Shown here in pieces: positions 54,549 to 61,892 of a DNA stretch of 64,000 nucleotides; within the stretch, counting starts at the first letter, position 1; every line of letters begins with the position of its first letter. The notes beneath the pieces were generated by a model. It had not been told where the DNA came from and did no database searches. It was given only the letters and a program-made list of their open reading frames with translations. The position numbers were made by a program, and so were the translations under genes. Source of the stretch: DATDPM01 sp963841995 (GTDB taxonomy: Bacteria; Pseudomonadota; Alphaproteobacteria; DATDPM01). Location of the stretch: positions 210,909-274,908 of the forward strand of contig CAWJEX010000021.1 of NCBI GenBank assembly GCA_963841995.1, given 5' to 3'.

Positions 54549-55880
54549 ATGGCCGCCGATCGGATTACGGAAAGAAAAAAGGTCGATCAAACGACCGTCC
54601 GGCAGATGGTGGAAGCCAATGCTCGGTATCGCCGCGGCCAGGCCGGCGGGAGGCGGCCCCGTCTCGCCCATCACGATCTTTCCGGCCTCGATCTCACCGG
54701 CCTCAATTTCTCGGGCGCGGATTTGAGCGGCGCCTTGCTGAGCCAAGCCATTTGCCGGGGCGCCGATTTCAGCGAGACCAACCTTTTTTGCGCCGATCTG
54801 CGCCTTGCCAATTTTCAGGACGCCAATCTGAGCCGCGCCGATCTCCGGGGCGCTTGTCTCCGCGGCACCGATCTCAGCAACGCCTTGATGTTCGAGGCCG
54901 ATCTCCGCGAAGGCAAATTGATGCGTTCCTCCAAGGGCAGATTGACGACCATGGATTTGGAAAGGCTCCCGGTCGAAATTGCTATCGCCAATCTTTCCAG
55001 CGCCGATCTGACTCGCGCGAAACTCATCGGCGCCATCGCCATTCAAGTGGATCTCACCAATGCGGTGCTGCGCGGCGCCGATTTGACGCGCATCGATCTG
55101 CGCAAGGCCAATCTCACCGGCGCCGTTCTCGAAAACGCCAATCTGTCCGGGGCGAATTTTTCCGGCACCACGCTTCACGGCACGGTGCTGACGGGCGTGC
55201 GCTGGCAGGGCACCAAGATGGAGGGCGCGGATATGCTGGGCGCCGTGCTCGACGACCAGGCCCGCGCGGCCAGCGGCGGCGCTCTCAATCTGCCAAAGAT
55301 GCCCGGCGCGCTCGGCATGCCGCTCGACGATCTGGTCGCCGCCCATGAAATTTGGGTGCGCACCGCGAGCGCCGAAGGCAAGCGCTTGCAGCTCTCCGGC
55401 ATCCGACTCGGCCCCGTCAATCTCGCCGGACGCGATCTGAGCGGTGCGGTGTTGACCAATTGCGTGCTGACGGGTGCTAATTTCGCCGATGCCAAGCTGG
55501 CGGTCGTCGATTTCACGCATTCGGCTCTCGATCGCGCCGATTTCCGGCGCTGCGACATGCGCGCGGCCATGTTGAGGCAGGCCTTCCTGAGCGGTGCCGA
55601 TCTCACCGACGCCAATCTCGACGCCATCTCGTTGGACGGCAATATCAGCCTTTCCCGCTGCGCCGTTCTCGACCAAGGGCGGCTGTGGGAAGCGCGGCTG
55701 TGCAATGCCTCGCTCCGGCGCGCCTCGCTCCTCGGCGCGGATTTGCAGCGCGCCGATCTGACCGGCGCCGACTTGACGGAAACCCGGCTGGCCGATGCGA
55801 GCTTCGACGGGGCCACGGTCAAAGGCGCGAAATTCGACGGCGCCGATTTGAGTTTTGCTCGGGGCCTAACCGGGGCGTGA
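54549..55880 (+). CDS. Pentapeptide-repeat protein
   Basis: A 443-residue protein consisting largely of A(D/N)Lxx repeats, which fold into a right-handed square beta-helix. Two repeat blocks (residues about 40-225 and 285-440, with many copies such as ADLSGALLSQA and ADLTGADLTETRL) flank a less regular middle (about 225-280, DDLVAAHEIWVRTASAEGKRLQL). The start has a short charged segment (ERKKVDQTTVRQMVEANARYRRGQ). The function of such proteins varies, and nothing here shows gyrase protection or a regulatory role. The 216-bp upstream gap contains no gene. Confidence 0.9.
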   Translation: MAADRITERKKVDQTTVRQMVEANARYRRGQAGGRRPRLAHHDLSGLDLTGLNFSGADLSGALLSQAICRGADFSETNLFCADLRLANFQDANLSRADLRGACLRGTDLSNALMFEADLREGKLMRSSKGRLTTMDLERLPVEIAIANLSSADLTRAKLIGAIAIQVDLTNAVLRGADLTRIDLRKANLTGAVLENANLSGANFSGTTLHGTVLTGVRWQGTKMEGADMLGAVLDDQARAASGGALNLPKMPGALGMPLDDLVAAHEIWVRTASAEGKRLQLSGIRLGPVNLAGRDLSGAVLTNCVLTGANFADAKLAVVDFTHSALDRADFRRCDMRAAMLRQAFLSGADLTDANLDAISLDGNISLSRCAVLDQGRLWEARLCNASLRRASLLGADLQRADLTGADLTETRLADASFDGATVKGAKFDGADLSFARGLTGA

Positions 55881-56204
55881 ATAGCCCCGGCCGGCGATCC
55901 CCGAGACCGGAACGCCAGAAATGCGCGACGTCGTCCCGACCCCCCGAAGCGAATTGCGTGATCGCGACCCATCACCGTGAGGGCCGAGTCTCAACGGCTC
56001 CTTGAACACATATTTTCCGTAGGCCATTGCCGGCTGCTGCCGGTCAATCCCGATTCGTCCCGTTGTTCGACGCCAGAACAGACGGCGGCGAACGCCACCG
56101 GGCCGAGGGTCTCTTTAGCGGCGGTCGTGGTATTCGCTTGGCTCCCCAAAAAGCCGACATGCTCTGTCAAATGTCTCTTCAGGGTACTGCCGCCTTCCAA
56201 AGAT
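55881..56204. other. Intergenic DNA left of the IS, no gene recognised
   Basis: Short open frames exist on both strands but none has a convincing start, ribosome-binding site or family text. The element at 56213 inserted into this non-coding stretch. The same tract continues on the right side after 58152. Confidence 0.5.
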
Positions 56205-56212
56205 CGGGCATG
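56205..56212. repeat. Target-site duplication, left copy (CGGGCATG)
   Basis: CGGGCATG directly abuts the left inverted end. The identical octamer abuts the right end at 58145-58152. Eight bases is the usual duplication length of the IS1595 family. Confidence 0.93.
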
Positions 56213-56238
56213 GAGGCTTATGCTGTTGTCCCAGGTAA
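56213..56238 (+). repeat. Left terminal inverted repeat of the IS
   Basis: Begins GAGGCTTATGCTGTTG and ends CCCAGGTAA. It is identical over 26 bases to the reverse complement of the right end. Confidence 0.95.
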
Positions 56239-56268
56239 TGCTATAATTCGGCGCCGAACAGCCGTATA

Positions 56269-57360
56269 ATGGTTAATTGCGAGTCGTACATGTCCAATCG
56301 TCAGTCATCTATCATCGACTTCCAGAATCGCTTCCGGGACGATACATCCTGTGCGCGATTCCTCTTTGAGAAGCGCTGGCCTGGCGGCTTCATCTGTCCC
56401 AAGTGCGGCAATGGTCGCGTCTCGTTGTTGCGAAGCCGGGCGCACACATTGGAATGTCTCGATTGTGGTCGTCAGACTTCCGCGCCGGCCGGCACCGTGA
56501 TGCACAGGAGCAAGCTGCCGCTTACCGTCTGGTTCTGGGCTGCACACCTCATGGCAACCCACTCCAACGGAATGTCGGCCCTTCAGCTCAAAAACCAGCT
56601 CGGCATCTCCTACCGTGCCGCCTGGCTCCTCACCCAGAAGCTTCGCCGCTCTATGGTCGACCCCGAGAGAGAACCCCTTGAGGGCGTGGTCGAGATCGAC
56701 CAAACCGAGATGCCGTTCCGGGACGCCCAGAGCTATTTAAACCCTGACAAGAGCGGCAAGATCCTAGTCATCGGCGCTGTCGAGGTGATGGACCGGACCA
56801 GGAAGCAGCGGCAGAAACCGCTCAAAATAGGGGCGAAATATCTCGATACGCTATCAGGCCGTATTCGGCTGCAGGCCATCCCGAGCAATCAGGCCAAGCA
56901 TATCCACCACTTCGTTCGCGCCAACATCAAACCGGGGGCGACACTGCTTTCGGATGGCCATCAGTCCTATCTAAACCTAAAGGAGTACCGGCACGATCCA
57001 CGGGTCGTCGGTACGATAGCGGGACATGTTGTCCTGCCCTGGATCCACAGGGTCTTCTCGCTGATGAAGCGGTGGGGTCTTGGCACCTACCATGGCCTTC
57101 GCCGCCGGCACATCGATACTTATCTCAATGAATTCGTCTTCCGTTACAACCGGCGTTTCTATCGCCACATCTCGTTCGAGACCATTCTGGGCCTTGCGGC
57201 TAAGCTGCCGCCGATCACTCGCTGGGACATCATAGGTCGTGTCAATCCTCGGAAGGGGCGCAAGCCAAAGAGGCTCAATCCGCGCCGCCGCCGGACCGCC
57301 GCCGGAATGCGCCAGGACCTCATGTCGCTGGTTTCCGCAACTGATAAAATTAGGCTCTAG
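56269..57360 (+). CDS. IS1595-family transposase
   Basis: A 363-residue transposase with an N-terminal zinc ribbon (CPKCGN near residue 42 and CLDCGRQTS near 63) and a DDE-type core: VVEIDQTEMPFRD (first Asp), TLLSDGHQSYLNL (second Asp), and RVFSLMKRWGLGTYHGL with HIDTYLNEFVFRYNRRF at the C-terminal end. These features match the ISXO2-like/IS1595 group. The ATG at 56269 may be preceded by a functional alternative at 56290 (MSNRQSS). The gene is intact. Confidence 0.94.
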   Translation: MVNCESYMSNRQSSIIDFQNRFRDDTSCARFLFEKRWPGGFICPKCGNGRVSLLRSRAHTLECLDCGRQTSAPAGTVMHRSKLPLTVWFWAAHLMATHSNGMSALQLKNQLGISYRAAWLLTQKLRRSMVDPEREPLEGVVEIDQTEMPFRDAQSYLNPDKSGKILVIGAVEVMDRTRKQRQKPLKIGAKYLDTLSGRIRLQAIPSNQAKHIHHFVRANIKPGATLLSDGHQSYLNLKEYRHDPRVVGTIAGHVVLPWIHRVFSLMKRWGLGTYHGLRRRHIDTYLNEFVFRYNRRFYRHISFETILGLAAKLPPITRWDIIGRVNPRKGRKPKRLNPRRRRTAAGMRQDLMSLVSATDKIRL

Positions 57361-57391
57361 GCGTGCAGCCTTTGCGGTTTCAGTGGGCCTC

Positions 57392-57694
57392 TCACAGGCG
57401 ATCCTGGCCTGGCCCATATACGCGCAGGATGTACACGTTCCCGGCAGTAAGCCGGTCGTTGGTGTCCGGCTCGACGGAATAGATAATGGTGTACTCCTCG
57501 ACGACGCGCTGGCGCGTGCCGGGCAACTCACCCTTCGGCCATATGACTGGATCGGGTTGGAGTTCCCGGACCGCATTGATGATGCGGCGCGCACGTTCTA
57601 TCGCCCGCTGACCTGAGCCGGACTGGTTCATCCAGCGGCGCATCAGATCGAGATCTCGCAACGCGAGTTTCGAATATTCGAGTTTCCTGGCCAT
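57392..57694 (-). CDS. RelE/ParE-family toxin carried by the IS
   Basis: About 100 residues with the fold signature of the ParE/RelE superfamily: a basic N-terminal strand (KLEYSKLALRDLDLMRRWM), a helical middle (AIERARRIINAVRELQ), and the C-terminal strands YTIIYSVEPD and VYILRVYGPGQDR. ParE-like members act on gyrase, RelE-like members cleave mRNA on the ribosome; the sequence does not decide between them. ATG 57694 is preferred over 57703. It follows its antitoxin by about 20 bp and is inside the inverted ends of the IS. Confidence 0.82.
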   Translation of the reverse strand: MARKLEYSKLALRDLDLMRRWMNQSGSGQRAIERARRIINAVRELQPDPVIWPKGELPGTRQRVVEEYTIIYSVEPDTNDRLTAGNVYILRVYGPGQDRL

Positions 57695-57715
57695 GACGGC
57701 CATAGACCGTGCCGG

Positions 57716-57925
57716 TCAGCGGCGACGTGGCTCCGGCGGCGGCAACTCGTTAGGCGCGTCCCAGGAGTTTACCCATGCTTCAACATCCTCGGCAGGAACG
57801 GTTTGGCCATTCTTCACCTGAGCCATTGCTGCCCTAATGCCGGCCTTGCGCCTCTTGCTGTGGTCAGTGGGCTGATTATTCGGCGCGCTCACGTTACCTG
57901 CGCGGTAGAATTTGTTGTCCGACAT
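57716..57925 (-). CDS. Antitoxin partner of the RelE/ParE-type toxin
   Basis: A 69-residue acidic-tailed protein. It has a basic, probably disordered N-terminus and the segment QVKNGQTVPAEDVEAWVNSWDAPNELPPPEP, similar to the VPHEEVxxWLxSWGTxNELPPP ending of antitoxins paired with such toxins. The ATG at 57925 is preceded by AAGGA; the open frame to 57982 is less supported. The gene comes first in the pair, the usual order for type II modules. Confidence 0.75.
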   Translation of the reverse strand: MSDNKFYRAGNVSAPNNQPTDHSKRRKAGIRAAMAQVKNGQTVPAEDVEAWVNSWDAPNELPPPEPRRR

Positions 57926-58075
57926 CGCGTCTCGATCCTTTCCTAAGTGATTATCATATTCCGATGCGGGCACTATGGCCATCGAATCTCAAGCTCCATC
58001 ACGCCCGCATTAAGGTCTTCCAAATATTCAGTTTAAGCTCACAAATTCACCAGTCATCATCCCATGCAAATCCTT

Positions 58076-58104
58076 AACAATCATTGAACATTGTTAATAT
58101 TAAC
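58076..58104. promoter_or_regulatory. Palindromes upstream of the toxin-antitoxin pair (candidate operator)
   Basis: AACAAT, eight bases, ATTGTT, overlapping a perfect 12-bp palindrome GTTAATATTAAC at 58093-58104. They lie about 150 bp upstream of the antitoxin start, just inside the right end of the IS. Autoregulation by the antitoxin is typical of type II modules, but the distance is long. Confidence 0.3.
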
Positions 58105-58118
58105 CTGGGACAACAGTC

Positions 58119-58144
58119 TTACCTGGGACAACAGCATAAGCCTC
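58119..58144 (-). repeat. Right terminal inverted repeat of the IS
   Basis: Reverse complement of the left end, without mismatch over 26 bases. A partial second copy lies 18 bp inwards. Confidence 0.95.
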
Positions 58145-58152
58145 CGGGCATG
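58145..58152. repeat. Target-site duplication, right copy (CGGGCATG)
   Basis: Identical to 56205-56212 and in direct orientation, abutting the right inverted end. Confidence 0.93.
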
Positions 58153-58330
58153 TCCGAAAAGTTAAGCGCAGCAATCATCGGAGGCAGTTAAACGATAAAA
58201 GTAAGGACAATTTAAAGTAAACGTTACTTAAAATAATTAATAATTACTTGATTAATATTATTAATTATCACTTGATTAACCATACAGAGATCACTTATTA
58301 TTTATAAATGACGAATTCTACAAATACTCC
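58153..58330. other. A+T-rich island with short repeats
   Basis: After the first 40 bases, this tract is dominated by A and T (TTAA, TAATTA and ATTATT runs), in strong contrast to the surroundings. ACTTGATTAA occurs twice, at about 58248 and 58270, roughly one or two helical turns apart. No gene is seen. It may be a binding region for a xenogeneic silencer or an activator, or the boundary of horizontally acquired DNA. Confidence 0.45.
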
Positions 58331-58446
58331 AGCCAGAACCGGTGCTCAACCATGACGATGATCAACGAGGAATGGGGACCGATGGACCACCTCAAGATCC
58401 GCTCCGCCAGCCCCGAGATGAGGTGCGAAGCCGCTAGGTGATCGCC

Positions 58447-58884
58447 ATGTCCAGCGCCGTTACATATGAACTCTGCGTTTTTTACGATGGCCAATGGAAG
58501 GTCGACTCGTTGTACGACGACCGAGAGATCGCGCTCTATGAGGCGCAGCGCGTGCTCGCCAGATCTCATTGCACCGGTGTTCGTATTGCCGAGGAAAGAT
58601 TCCGCGAATCAACGGCGACCTATGAGACACGGACTATTTTCCGTAAGACCAGGGTGGATGGTTCGAACGATGACGGTCTGGAGCGGGAGAGAAAATCGCG
58701 GCGAGACGCCGAAGCGCGCACCCGCGCTGCTGAATTACAGAATGCGAACTCATACAATGAAACCGCCGGTCCGGTTTCGGTTCAGACCTCTATCGAATAC
58801 GGCCTGATATTCCGCGTGCTGCTGGGAGCCGTCATCATCCTTGCCGGCATCGGTGCAATCCTAGCGTTGCGCAGCTTCCATTGA
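58447..58884 (+). CDS. Hypothetical protein with a C-terminal membrane anchor
   Basis: A 145-residue product starting at ATG 58447. The N-terminal half (YELCVFYDGQWKVDSLYDDREIALYEAQRVL) resembles short cytosolic proteins that alphaproteobacterial genomes annotate as hypothetical. The middle is rich in Arg, Glu and Ala and probably helical (ERERKSRRDAEARTRAAEL). The C-terminal 25 residues form one membrane helix (FRVLLGAVIILAGIGAILAL). This would be a tail-anchored inner-membrane protein facing the cytoplasm. I do not recognise a family function. Confidence 0.7.
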   Translation: MSSAVTYELCVFYDGQWKVDSLYDDREIALYEAQRVLARSHCTGVRIAEERFRESTATYETRTIFRKTRVDGSNDDGLERERKSRRDAEARTRAAELQNANSYNETAGPVSVQTSIEYGLIFRVLLGAVIILAGIGAILALRSFH

Positions 58885-58998
58885 TTGGTGAGCAGACAGC
58901 ATCCGCGGGATCACCGACGCCGAACGCGCCCAGAAAGCGCTCGGCCAAATGAAAGGCCGCAGGCTCACCTATCGGCGGACGGGTGACGGGCGACACGG

Positions 58999-59160
58999 CT
59001 AAGGAGCGCGAACTGCTTTCTTCCGGCTCGGTTTTGCTGAGGCTTTTGGCCCGCATTTGGGACCGTTAGCCTTATGCGGTTTCGGCGGCATATTGAGAGC
59101 CCGTTTTAAGGCTTGATCGCGGCGCTTAAGCTGTTCGTCGTCGCTCAATTTCTCAGTCAT
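58999..59160 (-). CDS. Small basic protein, 53 residues
   Basis: Starts at ATG 59160 with MTEKLSDDEQLKRRDQALKR, then ALNMPPKPHKANGPKCGPK and a Lys/Arg/Ala tail ending at the stop 58999-59001. Small proteins with ALKRALNMPPKPHK-type text are, from memory, common hypothetical genes in Hyphomicrobiales. The basic, disordered tail suggests nucleic-acid contact. It is below the length usually reported by gene finders. Confidence 0.55.
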   Translation of the reverse strand: MTEKLSDDEQLKRRDQALKRALNMPPKPHKANGPKCGPKASAKPSRKKAVRAP

Positions 59161-59211
59161 ACCCAGAGATTACCATAGATGAAGAAGTCAGCAGCGATGC
59201 GCGCTAGCTTC

Positions 59212-59373
59212 TCAGTGAACGCTGCAAGATTTAATGAGTTGCCCAACCATCATAAATGTAAAGACATAAACCAAAATCCGAACAGGCCGTTTAGCCCATG
59301 CCATAATAAGAAAAGGGCCTATCTGATCCCGAAGTACAAATAACATGGCACCTCCCCAAGTCGGGCCAATCAT
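59212..59373 (-). CDS. Possible small membrane protein, 53 residues
   Basis: Starts at ATG 59373 after a GAGGAA run about 12 bases away, and reads MIGPTWGGAMLFVLRDQIGP, a hydrophobic stretch, and VRILVYVFTFMMVGQLIKSC. It could form one or two short membrane helices. There is no homology evidence and it may be chance. Confidence 0.25.
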   Translation of the reverse strand: MIGPTWGGAMLFVLRDQIGPFLIMAWAKRPVRILVYVFTFMMVGQLIKSCSVH

Positions 59374-59541
59374 ATCATAAAGAAATTCCTCAATGAGCGG
59401 AGCGTGAAGGATTCCCTCCCCGTTCCGTCGCTATCCTGGCGATGGCAACCAGCTTGGGAGCGAAGGTCATGATAAATACAGCAATGCCTGTCTTGATCCG
59501 CATAGCGATTGGAACGGAGCAGTCTGTTTGCGTCGCCGACA

Positions 59542-59793
59542 TCATCCAAGAGGAGGATCGGTTTTTTGCTCAACCAACGCTAATCGTTCCCTCATTCCAC
59601 GCCCATTTTCCGAAGCTAGAGCTTTTTGAAAGTGATCTTGAACTAATTCCAAACATCGGTGGCGGTAGGCCAACTTATCATCGCTTGGGTTTATTGGTTC
59701 CGGAGAAGTGATCTCCTCAAAAGCTCGCAAAAATTCTGGCGAAGAGCCAATCACCGGAAACCTGCATAGGTTATCTCCTGGGGATCTGCTCAT
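59542..59793 (-). CDS. Possible small hypothetical protein
   Basis: An 83-residue frame with natural composition (FPVIGSSPEFLRAFEEI, AYRHRCLELVQDHFQKAL, GMRERLALVEQK). It overlaps a plus-strand frame at 59442-59711. The minus-strand frame looks more protein-like, but neither has a clear ribosome-binding site, and neither was recognised. Confidence 0.35.
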   Translation of the reverse strand: MSRSPGDNLCRFPVIGSSPEFLRAFEEITSPEPINPSDDKLAYRHRCLELVQDHFQKALASENGRGMRERLALVEQKTDPPLG

Positions 59794-59836
59794 GCGCGAC
59801 GATCTGCTATGTGCTCACGTCAAAAGGCGCTGACCC

Positions 59837-60411
59837 ATGAAACACAGGATAAAAAGGTCTCGATTCCCTGCCGATGTTCCGATTAGCGACCGCGTAGCAC
59901 AAGCAATCGGCCATGCAGTGGTCGAATGGGGAAGACTTGAAGACCTCGCCGGAGTTGTGACCGCATGTCTCCTCCAAGCGGATCATCGCGAATTTAGGAG
60001 TGTCACCGCCAACATGACGGGGAAAGGAAAGTTTGACACCCTTTGGGCGGTCGCACTTCTCAAAATGCCTCGGCGCAAAGCAGCGACGATCGGCAGGATC
60101 GTTGAAGCGGCGAAGGGTCTGAGTGCCGAGCGCAACCGCATTGTTCACGGATGCTGGATTCCTACTGGCAAAATCAATACCGCACAGCGGCACAGCTTTC
60201 GCGCTAATTTGTCCAAAAAGACGAGCAGGTTTCGGCCGCCAGGATTGATGGACATACAGTTGATGTCGTCAAACTGACGCGTCGATTAAATTACGTGCTG
60301 GAACGGCAGGGCTTTTGGCGCGCTGAAGACATCGCTAAAAACAAAGCCGCAACAAAGTCGGGCAATTCGTCCGCGTCTAAATCATCAAAAGAGGCAAGAC
60401 GCGGGATATAG
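59837..60411 (+). CDS. HEPN-like protein with RNxxxH motif, probable frameshift
   Basis: The first part encodes a helical protein with GHAVVEWGRLEDLAGVVTACLL and, near residue 100, SAERNRIVHGCW. RNRIVH fits the RNxxxH motif of HEPN nucleases. The intact frame stops at 60277 after 146 residues. The text after about residue 120 looks unnatural, however, and a neighbouring frame from 60211 continues smoothly with VQKDEQVSAARIDGHTVDVV and KLTRRLNYVLERQGFWR to 60411. A base is therefore probably missing near 60207-60211, in a T/A-run area. The 3' end overlaps the minus gene at 60291. HEPN assignment is by motif only. Confidence 0.5.
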
Positions 60412-60488
60412 CGGTGAAACGCGGATATTCCCGCGTTCACCATTTCTGGAGTGATCGGGGTATTTTGGCCATCGTGGTTGAGCAACAT
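60291..60488 (-). CDS. Small phage-like hypothetical protein
   Basis: A 65-residue acidic protein beginning MLLNHDGQNTPITPEMVNAG, with the pattern ITPEM-(x)AGxxAxxxxxPR and a C-terminal VAALFLAM helix, which resembles short hypothetical proteins often seen near phage-type genes. It overlaps the 3' part of the HEPN-like gene on the other strand, so one of the two ends may be wrong. From 60489 to 60688 nothing was recognised. Confidence 0.45.
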   Translation of the reverse strand: MLLNHDGQNTPITPEMVNAGISAFHRYIPRLASFDDLDADELPDFVAALFLAMSSARQKPCRSST

Positions 60489-60688
60489 AGCGAGACCTCA
60501 TTTTGAATATCTCCGCCAGGCCAACCCGCCATCACAACCGCCTCCACAATCACCTGCTTAGACTTGGTTAGAACGCCGGCCTATCAGTCATCTATTAACG
60601 CGGGTCCTAACTTGCGTAAAGTATCCAATTGTGACCAAATTCCTGTAAATTTTATCGGAAAAAATACCTAAAATGCCGTGGAATTGGA

Positions 60689-61322
60689 CTATTGGGAGGC
60701 CCAGACGATGCGCGCCAGCCACGCCACTTCCTCGACCGCCAGGCTGCGGTCCGGATGGCTCGGATTGAGCGGTTGCAGGTCGATACGGTGGGCGGTCTGG
60801 CGCACCAAACGCTGCGCCATCACCTCGCCTTCCTTGGTCTTCAACACGACGCGATCGCCACGCCGGAGCGTTGCCGCCGGCGAAACCACCAGAACATCGC
60901 CGTCGCGATAGACCGGCTCCATGCTGTCGCCGCTGACCTCCAACGCGTAGGCGCGGGGATCGTCCAAATTGGGGAAGATGATCTCGTCCCAGCCTGAACC
61001 AAGCGGATATCCGGCATCATCGAAGAAGCCGCGCTCGCCCGCCTGCCCGTAACCGAGGACGGGGATTTTCTGAATCGTGCGCGTTCCCTTCGGGCCGGTG
61101 ATGTGACCGGTGAATTCGTCGAGGGAGCTTTCGGTCGCTTGCAGAAATCTTGGAAACGCTTTCGGTGCTCGGCCAGCGCGGCTTGCCGTCGCGAGTAATG
61201 CGCTTGCTCTTGTTGAACGTCGTGGGGTCGAGTCCGGCCCTTCGGGCAAGACCGGAGGCGGTCATCCCGTGCGACGAAGCGAGGGCATCGATGGCCCGCC
61301 AGATGTCCGCATGGCGTAACAT
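60689..61322 (-). CDS. XRE/S24-type repressor (LexA-like), one frameshift
   Basis: A phage-CI-like transcriptional repressor of about 210 residues when joined. The N-terminus (from ATG 61322) has a helix-turn-helix GLARRAGLDPTTFNKSKR. The frame shifts by one extra base near 61145-61150, and the second part runs LQATESSLDEFTGHITG into a peptidase S24 domain: VSGDSMEPVYRDGDVLVV supplies the catalytic Ser and VVLKTKEGEVMAQRL the Lys of the self-cleavage dyad. It would answer to RecA-mediated or other stress and control neighbouring accessory genes. No other phage genes are nearby. Confidence 0.82.
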
Positions 61323-61369
61323 GGGAACAGTTTCATAAATCGGATTATGCAGCGCACTAGGACTCTATA

Positions 61370-61386
61370 CCTTGACGCGATCAAGG
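61370..61386. promoter_or_regulatory. Inverted repeat upstream of the S24 repressor (candidate operator)
   Basis: CCTTGA-CGCGA-TCAAGG is a perfect 6-bp inverted repeat with 5-bp spacer, 48 bp upstream of the repressor start, where an autorepressor would bind. A TATAC run lies next to it. No second copy was found. Confidence 0.35.
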
Positions 61387-61422
61387 TTTTGCGCCAAGCG
61401 GAATCAGCGGCTTAGAGAAATC

Positions 61423-61620
61423 CTACAGAAGTCGAATCATTGCGCGATAAATGCGCGCCGCCACTTTCGGTGAAATATCGCCGGCGGTGGCCCCCGCCAC
61501 CACCATTTCAAGGCTGGGCTCGAGGGGGGCGAGCACCAGGTCCGCGTGCTTATCCATGCGTTCGACAGCGGCAAGCGCTGCCTCTAACGCGGACGATCTC
61601 GTTTTGAGCTTCGCCAACAT
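61423..61620 (-). CDS. Small conserved-looking helical protein, 65 residues
   Basis: Reads MLAKLKTRSSALEAALAAVE, then HADLVLAPLEPSLEMVV and GDISPKVAARIYRAMIRLL. AGGAGA lies about eight bases before the ATG at 61618-61620, which decides against the longer start at 61659. It is predicted soluble and mostly helical. I do not recognise a function. It is divergent from pyrD. Confidence 0.55.
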   Translation of the reverse strand: MLAKLKTRSSALEAALAAVERMDKHADLVLAPLEPSLEMVVAGATAGDISPKVAARIYRAMIRLL

Positions 61621-61892
61621 CTTTTTTCTCCTGCGTGTTTTTGGGCTCTTTTCAACCATGGAATGCAGTAGAGCAAGGATGATGCCAAATCCCGTAACAA
61701 TTTTATGGCTTTTACCATATCGCGTGAAGCTAAATGATTTCAAAAGGTTCCAGTTTGGACGACCGTCCCAAAATCCTTCGGGCGGCCAAACGTGTCGCAA
61801 GCTGCAATACCGGTGTGGCCCCGCGTCGCTTTCTGCAACTGTTTGTCCCTTTGCGCGGCTATCGGTTAGGGTCCGCGGCGGGGGATTTGCAG

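Larger units (their letters stand above)
56213..58144 (+). mobile_element. IS1595-family insertion sequence with a toxin-antitoxin passenger module (1932 bp)
   Basis: The element is bounded by perfect 26-bp inverted repeats (56213-56238 and 58119-58144, outer end GAGGCTTATGCTG) and a perfect 8-bp direct repeat. It contains a transposase of about 1.1 kb on the plus strand and, on the minus strand, a ParE/RelE-type toxin gene and its antitoxin. Simple IS1595 elements are about 1 kb, so this copy carries roughly 0.8 kb of extra cargo. The right end has a second partial copy of the terminal sequence (CCTGGGACAACAG at 58104-58116). Both ends and the duplication are intact, so insertion seems recent and the element may still be active. 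Confidence 0.92.

Noticed and set aside
55977..56246. Short frames across the left end of the IS as an interrupted gene
   Set aside because: Removing the IS and one target copy does not restore any frame with recognisable text or a proper start.
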